Origin: Rhodospirillales bacterium
GTDB lineage: Bacteria; Pseudomonadota; Alphaproteobacteria; Rhodospirillales_A; JACZKS01
Reading direction: 5' to 3'
DNA: 19,484 nt
Assembly: GCA_018648445.1 (NCBI GenBank)
Contig: JABGRG010000081.1
Span: 1-19,484 of the forward strand
Shown here: one piece after another, positions 8,021 through 15,178 of the stretch
Position numbering within the stretch: position 1 is the stretch's first letter
Layout of the letters: each line of letters starts with the position of its first letter
Position numbers and translations under genes: made by a program
The notes under the pieces: generated by a model
What the model saw: the letters and a program-made list of their open reading frames with translations, nothing else
The model's database searches: none
What the model was told of the DNA's origin: nothing

Positions 8021-8025
8021 TTTAT

Positions 8026-8050
8026 ATCAAATAGTTTGATGTCGAACTAT
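8026..8050. promoter_or_regulatory. Candidate MarR operator: 15-bp palindrome plus overlapping inverted repeat
   Basis: ATCAAATAGTTTGAT (8026-8040) is a perfect palindrome around a 3-bp centre, and an overlapping inverted repeat ATAGTT-N8-AACTAT occupies 8031-8050. Together they cover the 25 bp just before the marR start in the divergent marR/nitroreductase gap. Size and position match MarR-type operators that control both directions. Confidence 0.65.
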
Positions 8051-8055
8051 ATGGG

Positions 8056-8592
8056 ATGACACACGGTATGAGTCAAGATCAGAAAGTCGAATCACGCGAA
8101 ATCCCGTCCGGCGGGTCACCGATGAAGAGAATTTTGGCGCAATGGAGGCGGGAACGGCCCGACATCGACCCGATGCCAATGGCCGTGGTTGGTGAAATTT
8201 GGCGAGCGGGTGAAAGACTGCGCCAGCGCGTTCAAGCCAACTGGGCAAATTTCGACCTGGACCTCGCCGGATCTGATGTGATTCTGACGCTGCGCAGGCA
8301 GGGACGAGGTGAAGCCTTATCCCCTTCGGCTCTTGCAAAAGAAATGATGTTGTCCACTTCCGCCATGACAAACCGGCTGGATCGGCTGGAAGAGCGCGGT
8401 TTGATCGAACGAACCCTGGATCCAAATGATCGCAGAGGGCTCAATATCCTATTGACGCAAGAGGGGTTCGCGCTTGCCGATGAAATGATCATATCCCATG
8501 TCGATACGGAAGAAGGCATGCTGTCTAAGTTGACGGATGAAGAACGAGCTCATCTATGTGCGCTTCTCGCCAAGATCCAGGGAGATATCTAA
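8056..8592 (+). CDS. MarR-family transcriptional regulator
   Basis: A 178-aa MarR-type winged-helix regulator. The central DNA-binding domain is clear: LSPSALAKEMMLSTSAMTNR (recognition helix), then LDRLEERGLIERTLDPNDRR (the wing with the conserved D-x-R-R), then LTQEGFAL. The N-terminal 22 residues (up to GGSP) are unusual and could be a mis-assigned start: ATGs at 8056, 8068 and 8122 are all possible and none has a textbook ribosome site; 8068 has GGGATGA upstream. It is divergent from the nitroreductase-exporter pair, so most likely a ligand-released repressor of that pair and of itself. Confidence 0.93.
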   Translation: MTHGMSQDQKVESREIPSGGSPMKRILAQWRRERPDIDPMPMAVVGEIWRAGERLRQRVQANWANFDLDLAGSDVILTLRRQGRGEALSPSALAKEMMLSTSAMTNRLDRLEERGLIERTLDPNDRRGLNILLTQEGFALADEMIISHVDTEEGMLSKLTDEERAHLCALLAKIQGDI

Positions 8593-8966
8593 AGTCTGCT
8601 CCTGGCTAACCATTCTCGAAAGACGCACTGTCCGAGGCACTGGGATCAGCGATGGCGCAGTGAAACCGTATATCCCAACGACCGCTAGTGGCTAAAAACA
8701 GCCGTTCAGCACCGGGCGACGTGACGACTGCTTTTCGAGGATTTTGGGCGTTCACGTCCGCTGTTGAGGGCAACGCAGACCCATTTAGGAGCGGGCGCTA
8801 ACGACCGTTGATGACCCCGAGCGGACTTTTAGAGATATTTTTTTAGCGGATGGTTTCGGGGATTGGGGTCTTCCTGCAAACCTAGAGACGGGCCATTTGC
8901 CACCGGTTGTTCAGAGAAGTTCAAAGGTGTTTAAGCCTCTCGTCACTCGGTCGGAAGGCAATAAAC
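8593..8966. other. 374-bp non-coding gap with degenerate repeat
   Basis: There is no credible ORF. It contains one copy of an 80-bp diverged repeat (8746-8825) and complementary GACCCCGA / TCGGGG and GGGGTC segments (8813-8820 with 8856-8861 or 8865-8870) around an AT-rich stretch, which could form alternative hairpins near the 3' end of the sensor kinase gene. It looks like decayed DNA separating the marR and kinase 3' ends. Confidence 0.5.
8746..8825 (+). repeat. Diverged 80-bp intergenic repeat, copy A
   Basis: Aligned without gaps to 18523-18602 in the same orientation, 62 of 80 bases agree by my hand count, including CCGCTGTTG and GGCGC blocks. It is far above chance for two non-coding stretches almost 10 kb apart. 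Its origin is unknown. Confidence 0.7.
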
Positions 8967-11264
8967 TCATTCCGAAAAAACGCTATTCAGGGCCTCGCGA
9001 AGCTGTTCGCTCGAATAGGGTTTCCTGAGCAGGGTAAAGCCACTTTTCAACAGACCTGACTTCTCTAACTCGGCCTCTGGATATCCCGAGGTAAGAACTA
9101 CGTTGATGCCCGGATGACGCCTTGTCGCCGCACGAGCGAAATCAAGGCCATTCATGCCTTTGGGCATTCCAAAATCACTGAATATAACGTCGATATTTTC
9201 GTGCTGACCTAATACCTCCAAAGCGGCCACCCCATCTTTGGCTTCCAGAACCGTGTATCCGTGGGCTTCCAAGACCATCACCGCGCTGGCGCGAACGTCC
9301 GGATCATCCTCCACCACAAGAATGGTTCTCGAGCCGGTGAACGGCTCTATTTCCACCCCTTCTTGTTCTTGAGAGGCCCGGCCCGCCTCCTTATTACCCG
9401 CGGGAATTAATAACCTCACCGTGGTTCCCTTGCCGACTTCACTCTCAAGGTGCAAATGGCCACCGGATTGTTTGATGAACCCATAGACCATACTCAAACC
9501 AAGGCCGCTACCTTCGCCGATATCCTTGGTCGTATAGAAAGGTTCCAAAACGTGTGCCAAGACATCAGGCCGCATTCCAAATCCCGTATCCGTCAAGGAT
9601 ATCTCGACATATCTGCCCGCAGGTAGTTTTCCATCCTCCGTGACGAAAACATCCGTCACGTGTGTGTTCCCGCATTCGATAGTCAATTTCCCGCCATTCG
9701 GCATGGCGGCCCTCGCATTGACGGCCAAGTTGAGAATTGCATTTTCGAGGCCGTTTCGGTCGATCGTGACGAATTGGATTCCTTCCTCGAAAACGGTTTC
9801 AATCTCAATGTTATCTCCTAACGTGCGCCCTAAAATCACCAGCATTCCTTCGATCAATTGATCGGGGGCCGCGGTTTCGGGGTGCAGGTCTTGTTTCCGC
9901 GAAAAAGCTAATAACTGACGAGTCAGCTTCGCGCCCCGCTGGCCGGCCATGAGCGCCCGATCGATACATTCGCTCACCTGATCTCCGCCGCCTTCACCAA
10001 AATCCTTAGCCATTTCCAGGTTGCCCTGGATAACCTGGAGCAGGTTGTTGAAATCGTGGGCAATCCCGCCCGTCAACTGACCGACAGCTTCCATCTTTTG
10101 AGCTTGCAGCAATTGGCGTTCTGTCTCCCGCATTCCGGTGACATCTGTATGGCGGCCGGTGAAACGAGTTATGCGCCCGTCGTCGTCGCGTTCCGCAAAA
10201 GCTGCCGACTGGATGATCAAATAGTGGCCATCTTTATGGCGCAGCCGAAACTCTTGCTGATAGCGGTGTTCTGAACTCTTGAAAAAACTCCTGATTTCCC
10301 GCAGCACCCGCCCCCTGTCGTCAGGGTGAATTAAATTCGGGAAGGGATCGTCTAGAGACAGGACTTCGTCGTCTGAATACCCCAGCATTTGCTTCCAGCG
10401 CGGCGACAGGAATACCTCATCAGAACCTGCGGTCCAGTCCCAAAGGCCGTCGTCGGTCGAACGAAGCGCGAGGTCGAAACGACGTTCACTTTCTTTCAAA
10501 GCTCGCTCGGATCGCCTTTTTTCTGTGACGTCATCGAAGACCAAGAGAACATGATTCTTACTGGCGATTTCGATTATTTCTCCCGCCAAAAGAGCCAGAC
10601 GCTCTTCTCCGGATTTCGTCAGAAAAGACGCCTCAAATTCGCAGACACTGCCATCACGATCCAGTCGCTCTATAAGTTCTGATCGCTGACTTATATCCGC
10701 CCAAACGCCGATTTCAGGAGAGGTCTTTCCAATGACTTCATCGCGGGAAAAACCCCACAACGCAAGCCATTTATCGTTTGCGTTAATAAATCGATATCCA
10801 TCAACTGAAACGATCACCATCGCGGTCGGACTGGCACCAAACGCTTTCGAAAAACGCTCTTCACTTTCCCGCAATGCCCGTTCAGCCTGCTTGCGGTCCG
10901 TTATGTCGCGCCAAACCGTATGCAGGAGTTTTCGGTCCTTGAAGGGAATGGCCGTTAGAAGAACCTCAACGGGGAAGCACTCGCCATTCGCCCGTTTATG
11001 AATCCATTCAAACCGGTTGCTGCCGTGTTTGAACGCGATTTTGATCATCGCTTCCGACTTTTCGAAAGAAGAACGTCCGTCGGGTTGAAACTCGGGAGAT
11101 AGCTTTGACGGGTGGGAACTCAACAATTGTTCCCGCGTTTCGTATCCAAGCATGTCCAACGTTGCCTTGTTGCAATCGACGAATTCGTTTCCGTCGATAA
11201 TCAACATGGCTTCAGTTGAATAGTCGAACAGGAGGCGATAGTCCGCGTTCTTGAAGTTATGCAT
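8967..11264 (-). CDS. Hybrid sensor histidine kinase with three PAS domains and receiver
   Basis: A 765-aa hybrid kinase without transmembrane segments, so probably cytosolic. Three PAS/PAC repeats occupy about 8-130, 135-255 and 262-385; the third is a PAS_3-type fold (WDWTAGSDEVFLSPRWKQML). HisKA follows with H403 in GGIAHDFNNLL, then the HATPase with N516 (N box), DTGFGM (559-564) and GSGLGL (585-590), and a C-terminal receiver with phosphoacceptor D697 (FSDFGMP) and K748. No HPt domain or adjacent response regulator is present, so it is an orphan whose partner lies elsewhere or whose own receiver modulates the kinase. The ATG at 11264 is weakly supported by its ribosome site. The sensed signal is unknown. 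Confidence 0.95.
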   Translation of the reverse strand: MHNFKNADYRLLFDYSTEAMLIIDGNEFVDCNKATLDMLGYETREQLLSSHPSKLSPEFQPDGRSSFEKSEAMIKIAFKHGSNRFEWIHKRANGECFPVEVLLTAIPFKDRKLLHTVWRDITDRKQAERALRESEERFSKAFGASPTAMVIVSVDGYRFINANDKWLALWGFSRDEVIGKTSPEIGVWADISQRSELIERLDRDGSVCEFEASFLTKSGEERLALLAGEIIEIASKNHVLLVFDDVTEKRRSERALKESERRFDLALRSTDDGLWDWTAGSDEVFLSPRWKQMLGYSDDEVLSLDDPFPNLIHPDDRGRVLREIRSFFKSSEHRYQQEFRLRHKDGHYLIIQSAAFAERDDDGRITRFTGRHTDVTGMRETERQLLQAQKMEAVGQLTGGIAHDFNNLLQVIQGNLEMAKDFGEGGGDQVSECIDRALMAGQRGAKLTRQLLAFSRKQDLHPETAAPDQLIEGMLVILGRTLGDNIEIETVFEEGIQFVTIDRNGLENAILNLAVNARAAMPNGGKLTIECGNTHVTDVFVTEDGKLPAGRYVEISLTDTGFGMRPDVLAHVLEPFYTTKDIGEGSGLGLSMVYGFIKQSGGHLHLESEVGKGTTVRLLIPAGNKEAGRASQEQEGVEIEPFTGSRTILVVEDDPDVRASAVMVLEAHGYTVLEAKDGVAALEVLGQHENIDVIFSDFGMPKGMNGLDFARAATRRHPGINVVLTSGYPEAELEKSGLLKSGFTLLRKPYSSEQLREALNSVFSE

Positions 11265-11789
11265 CGGATTTCACAAAATTCCCGGTTCGTAAAACGACGC
11301 TCCTATTTGGCTCCGTTCTCGCCCATGAATAGCTAGAATGAAATATTTCGGCTGGCTCTGTCAAAGCACAATAGCTGGGCAATGATGACCTCTTTCCGCC
11401 ATTTTTGATACCCCGACATTGCCCAAATTTAGCGACGTTTCTTTTCCAAAGGTCCTCCAGCCCGAGAAGATCGCTAATCCAAGAATACCTGCATATCAAG
11501 CCGACGACGACACGCAGCGGGCTCTTTGAAGAAGCCTTGAAGGTCGTCATTGGGTCTATTCGCTCCGAGACGGGAAGCAGGCGTTCTGACGCTGACCCGG
11601 ATCCAAGTGTCCGTGACCTGATGCGCAATGCACTTAAAGCGCAGGTTACAAAAACCACGGACGGCGTTTTGGAGATCGAACCCAGGGTCGATTAAACGCC
11701 TCTTTTTTTCCCAGGTTAATCCGACCCGCTGCCACCCCGATCACGTTTAAAACACGCACCATGATCAAAAACCGGTTGGTGCATGGGCA
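11265..11789. other. 525-bp stretch without a convincing gene
   Basis: A plus-strand frame at 11405-11695 and a minus-strand frame at 11257-11658 both stay open, but neither has a good start or a recognisable domain. The end of the plus frame (VRDLMRNALKAQVTKTTDGV, ending EIEPRVD) has some protein-like composition and may be the decayed end of a gene. A 9-bp perfect inverted repeat TGGGCAATG/CATTGCCCA lies at 11376-11384 and 11417-11425. The left boundary of the recombinase-bearing element may fall in this stretch; I could not find a copy of the tRNA-derived sequence here. Confidence 0.4.
11756..11782 (+). repeat. Short inverted repeat upstream of the 73-aa ORF
   Basis: GCACCA (11756-11761) and TGGTGC (11777-11782) form a 6-bp stem over a 15-nt loop that ends 7 nt before the ATG at 11790. 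It could hide the start region of the mRNA or be a protein-binding site. Confidence 0.35.
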
Positions 11790-12011
11790 ATGAGCGTTCG
11801 GACTTCCCAAAACCAAGACAATCTTGGCAGATCCATCCGGGAAGCCGGCTGCCGTGACGGCGTCTCCACGACGCCGGCAACCGCTCAGTCATCAGATCCC
11901 CTCGTCACCGTCCCACAGCCTTCCGAATCGTTAAAGAGCCTCGCCCGCCTTCTGGCCCGCCAAGCCGCGGCCGAATACGTCGCCCTCCAGGAACAGGTGC
12001 AATCCCAATGA
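11790..12011 (+). CDS. Small hypothetical protein upstream of HTH gene
   Basis: A 73-aa protein that I do not recognise. The first half is polar and low in complexity; the C-terminal part (SLKSLARLLARQAAAEYVAL) is a predicted amphipathic helix. Its stop overlaps the ATG of the HTH gene (ATGA), which strongly suggests a real, translationally coupled gene. There is no good Shine-Dalgarno, only GGGCA just before the ATG. In such pairs the small protein is often an accessory of the mobile element, but no function can be assigned. Confidence 0.6.
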   Translation: MSVRTSQNQDNLGRSIREAGCRDGVSTTPATAQSSDPLVTVPQPSESLKSLARLLARQAAAEYVALQEQVQSQ

Positions 12012-12196
12012 GCGCTTCCATCAACCGATCCCTTCCCACCCTGTACTCGGTCACCGAGGCTGCCGACCATCTCAAGGTCAGCACGAAGACGGTTCGGCGC
12101 TGGATCGACACCGGCGATCTTCGGGTGCATCGCCTCGGCCGTTCGATCCGGATTTCGGAGACGGACCTAAATTCGTTTCTCGCGCAACGCCGATAA
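12008..12196 (+). CDS. Excisionase-type helix-turn-helix protein
   Basis: A 62-aa MerR-like/excisionase winged-HTH protein (HTH_17 style). The pattern YSVTEAADHLKVSTKTVRRW followed by IDTGDLRVHRLGRSIRI and a final SETDLNSFL is the complete compact domain. Proteins of this type act as recombination directionality factors or regulators of integrase genes. It is coupled to the 73-aa ORF by a 4-bp overlap and lies 172 bp upstream of the recombinase operon on the same strand, which makes it the best candidate for the excision factor or control protein of that module. Confidence 0.88.
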   Translation: MSASINRSLPTLYSVTEAADHLKVSTKTVRRWIDTGDLRVHRLGRSIRISETDLNSFLAQRR

Positions 12197-12368
12197 TAAT
12201 GTAATTGCTAGAAATCACCATAGATCTACGTCAATCATCTTTAATATATAAACTTTTTGTTTTTACGTATTAAATAATTACGTTCGTTTCATTGAAAGCG
12301 TGGTATTCAATTACTTGTGTTTTAATTATTTTATACTATAGTCCACTGGTGTCATCACGAGGGTACTC
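12197..12368 (+). promoter_or_regulatory. AT-rich spacer before the recombinase operon
   Basis: 172 bp with markedly lower GC than both flanks. It carries an imperfect palindrome ACGTA-N9-TACGT (12265-12283), a TATACT -10-like hexamer (12332-12337) and, just before the recombinase ATG, GAGGG (12359-12363). It is the likely promoter and possibly a binding region for the HTH protein or for recombinase arms. Confidence 0.5.
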
Positions 12369-14099
12369 ATGTCAATCATACGGCCATCATTATCGCAAGA
12401 TCCCGGCGCCGAAAGTGCCGGCCCGTCATTGAACGATGTCCTTGCTCTAATTCCGTCACTGTCAGTCTCAAAGCAAGCCCGCCTCAACATGGCTTCGGCT
12501 GTTCGAACCCTCGGCCGGATTCTGGATCGCGATCTCGGGCTCGTTCCCATCCACGCCCCGACCCTGCGCCGCCTGATCGCCAATGCCTCGCCCGGCGCTC
12601 TGGGGTTGTCGTCGACCCGCTGGCGCAACGTGCGCTCCGGCATCAACCGCGCCATTCGATTGTCCGGACTGTCGGTCAATATTGCCCCTGAGCGGGTTCC
12701 CCTGACCGAAGCCTGGGAGGCCGTCGCGGTGATGGCGCCCGACCACGCGCGACGATCATGCCTGCGCCGGTTCGGACGTTTCTGTTGCAGCCTGCAGATT
12801 ACGCCTGGGGAAGTCGATGATGAGATCGTTCAACAGTTCTTCGATTATCTCGACCTCAACCAACTGAGCAAAATCCCGGATCGGATCGTCAAGGAGATGA
12901 TCCGAATCTGGAATCGGTTCGTCGCCACCGAGCCGTCCGCTTCCATTCCCCAACTTGCGACACGGACCGTCAATAACTCGTACACATTTTCCTGGGAGCA
13001 ACTGCCGCAGGCCCTGCATGCCGACGCCCAAGCCTTCAAGCAAGCCTCTCTGCACCCCGATCCCTTCGCTGACGACACCCCGCCACAACCGGTACGCCCG
13101 GCAACAGCAGTGCAACGAGACCGCATGCTGCGCCGCCTCGCCTCGGCTGAGATCCTCTCCGGGGTCGATCCCTCCTGCCTGCAAAGCCTTGCCGATCTGA
13201 TGAGCCCCGAGCCCCTGAAGCGCGGCCTCCAGTTTTTCATGGATCGCAATGGCGGCGAGCCCAACCAGCACGTCTCCGACATGCTTTTGCTGGCTCTCGG
13301 CATAGCCCGACACTGGGCGTCACTTCCCGAAGACAGCATCCGGCAGATTGAGGTCTGGACCCGCAAGCTGAAGATAAGCCGGCAAGGCATGACCGAGAAA
13401 AACCGGGAGCGGTTGCGCCAGTTCACATCGGATGACGTCATCCGCACGTTTCTCAATCTCCCTGACAAGATTATGGAAGACGCCCGTCGGCGCCCCGTTG
13501 ATACGCGATCGGCCATCAAGGCGCAGACAGCGATCGCCATAGCGATTTTGAGCGTTGCCCCCTTGCGCCTCAACAATCTCAGATGCCTTGATCGGCGAAC
13601 GCATTTTCGGCACGCCTTCTCGGTCGACGATCGGCAGTTCCAACTGGTCATACCCGCCGCCGAGGTCAAGAACAACCAAGACCTCGAATTTCCCATCCCG
13701 GCCCGGGTCATGGAACTGATCGAGACTTACATGCGGGTCTATCAGCCCCTACTCACCAATGGCCATCCATCTTCCCTGCTATTCCCCGGGCGGTCCGGCG
13801 GACCCAAGCACGATACGGCGCTTCGCCGCAACATCACCGACACCGTTTACAAGGAGATCGGTCTGCGTATGAACCCGCATCTGTTCCGCCACGTCTGCGC
13901 CCTGCTGTTTCTCAAGGTCAACCCTGGCCAGTACGAGTCCGTTCGCCAATTGCTCGGTCACAAAAACATCCAGACCACCATCGAGTTCTACGCGTCCTTC
14001 GAGCAAAACGAAGCCATGGGCCGGTATGGTCAGGTCATCGACACCCTTCGCGAGCCGTCGGGACCGGAGAGCCTCAATAACGGGAGGGCACGGCCATGA
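12369..14099 (+). CDS. Tyrosine recombinase, long form (first of operon)
   Basis: A 576-aa tyrosine site-specific recombinase. The C-terminal catalytic domain has the complete set R400 (SVAPLRLNNL), K434 (AAEVKNN), H504-x2-R507-H508 (NPHLFRH), H531 (LLGHKN) and nucleophile Y541 (TIEFYASF). The roughly 370-residue N-terminal part is longer than in ordinary phage integrases and lacks a domain I recognise by eye; it should hold the core-binding domain. The ATG at 12369 has GAGGG 5 nt upstream. Its last 4 bp overlap the second tyrosine recombinase (ATGA). A long and a short tyrosine recombinase in tandem recall TnpB and TnpA of Tn554-like elements, though here the order is long first. Confidence 0.93.
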   Translation: MSIIRPSLSQDPGAESAGPSLNDVLALIPSLSVSKQARLNMASAVRTLGRILDRDLGLVPIHAPTLRRLIANASPGALGLSSTRWRNVRSGINRAIRLSGLSVNIAPERVPLTEAWEAVAVMAPDHARRSCLRRFGRFCCSLQITPGEVDDEIVQQFFDYLDLNQLSKIPDRIVKEMIRIWNRFVATEPSASIPQLATRTVNNSYTFSWEQLPQALHADAQAFKQASLHPDPFADDTPPQPVRPATAVQRDRMLRRLASAEILSGVDPSCLQSLADLMSPEPLKRGLQFFMDRNGGEPNQHVSDMLLLALGIARHWASLPEDSIRQIEVWTRKLKISRQGMTEKNRERLRQFTSDDVIRTFLNLPDKIMEDARRRPVDTRSAIKAQTAIAIAILSVAPLRLNNLRCLDRRTHFRHAFSVDDRQFQLVIPAAEVKNNQDLEFPIPARVMELIETYMRVYQPLLTNGHPSSLLFPGRSGGPKHDTALRRNITDTVYKEIGLRMNPHLFRHVCALLFLKVNPGQYESVRQLLGHKNIQTTIEFYASFEQNEAMGRYGQVIDTLREPSGPESLNNGRARP

Positions 14100-15166
14100 T
14101 CGTCACCCGACGCAAGCTCGATCTTCCCATCCTGCGCCTTCCCGACTGGCCAGCGTGCGATCAGGCGGCTTGGCAAGAAGCAACGCGGCCCGTCGGCTGG
14201 CTCGATGAAGGCGGACGTCTTTCAAAATACCCAGCGGCCAGCATTCGGGGCTTCGAATCCGCCTATGGACGGTGGCTTGGGTTCTTCTCGACCAAAATTC
14301 ACTTCGACCCTCGTCGCAGCGGTCTGGATAACCTCGACCGTGAGGGTTTGCGCGCCTACGTCGAACGTCTCTCATCGAAGTTGGCGCCCATCAGTGTGCA
14401 CGGCTATCTGGTCAGCCTTTTGACCGTCGCCCGCGCCCTGGCGCCGGAGGGGGCATTTCCGTGCCTGCAAACGGTGATCGCCCATCTGAAGCGAGCCGCC
14501 AAGCCGGTCTCGGACAAGCGTTCGCGCATCGTGCCGATCCGCGATCTTTACGCCGTCGGCCGGCGACTAATGGAGATCGCGCCGGCAACTCCCACACCGC
14601 TCAAGGGCGCCGGTCTTTATCGCGACGGTTTGATGATCGCCCTCCTGGCTGCCCGCCCGATCCGCATCGGCAACCTAAGCTCCATCGAGATCGACCGTCA
14701 TCTTCGCTGGCAAGGTGACGCCTTCTGGCTCGTCTTCCCGGCCGCCGAGGTCAAGAACCGCCGCCCCCTCGAATTCGTTCTGCCTGCCAATCTGACCAAA
14801 CCGATCAGTGAATATCTCGACTTCTACCGCCCGCGATTATTAGAGAGGCGGGGACGCCATTGGCGGGGATGCCCGGGCAAGGCGCTCTGGATCTCTGAGC
14901 ACGGCACGGCATTTGGGCGTTCCCATATTCGCGAACGCATTTGCCGCCGGACCCGCGAACGCTTCGGCTTCTCCGTAAATCCGCACCTCTTCCGCGATTG
15001 CGCGGCGACCTCGATCGCGACCGAGGATCCGGCCCATGTCGGCATCATCATGCCGATCTTGGGTCACGCCCGCGCCGACACCGCCGAGCGATACTACAAC
15101 CAGGCCCGCAGCCTGGACGCCGCACGCCGCTACCAGGACGCCATTGGAACCCTTCGGGGCGATTGA
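14096..15166 (+). CDS. Tyrosine recombinase, short form (second of operon)
   Basis: A 356-aa tyrosine recombinase with R190 (AARPIRIGNL), K220 (AAEVKNR), H297-x2-R300 (NPHLFRD), H324 (LGHARA) and a YY pair at 333-334 as nucleophile. The residue after the second arginine is D301 where many family members, including the neighbour, have H. The segments AAEVKN and NPHLFR are shared with the first recombinase, so the two are likely ancient paralogues. The ATG at 14096 overlaps the preceding stop, so the proteins should be made in a fixed ratio and may work as a heteromeric complex. Confidence 0.93.
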   Translation: MIVTRRKLDLPILRLPDWPACDQAAWQEATRPVGWLDEGGRLSKYPAASIRGFESAYGRWLGFFSTKIHFDPRRSGLDNLDREGLRAYVERLSSKLAPISVHGYLVSLLTVARALAPEGAFPCLQTVIAHLKRAAKPVSDKRSRIVPIRDLYAVGRRLMEIAPATPTPLKGAGLYRDGLMIALLAARPIRIGNLSSIEIDRHLRWQGDAFWLVFPAAEVKNRRPLEFVLPANLTKPISEYLDFYRPRLLERRGRHWRGCPGKALWISEHGTAFGRSHIRERICRRTRERFGFSVNPHLFRDCAATSIATEDPAHVGIIMPILGHARADTAERYYNQARSLDAARRYQDAIGTLRGD

Positions 15167-15178
15167 AAGAGGCCCGCC

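Noticed and set aside
11257..11658. Minus-strand 133-aa frame upstream of the sensor kinase
   Set aside because: It has no recognisable domain, no good ribosome site, and overlaps the kinase start; treated as non-coding, though a remnant cannot be excluded.
11700..11790. Second copy of the tRNA-fMet 3' end as left attachment site
   Set aside because: I looked for the T-arm and CCA-end sequence in both orientations near the presumed left border and did not find it, so no attL/attR pair is claimed.
12845..13711. Minus-strand 288-aa and 185-aa frames
   Set aside because: They are antisense to the long tyrosine recombinase with a full active site.
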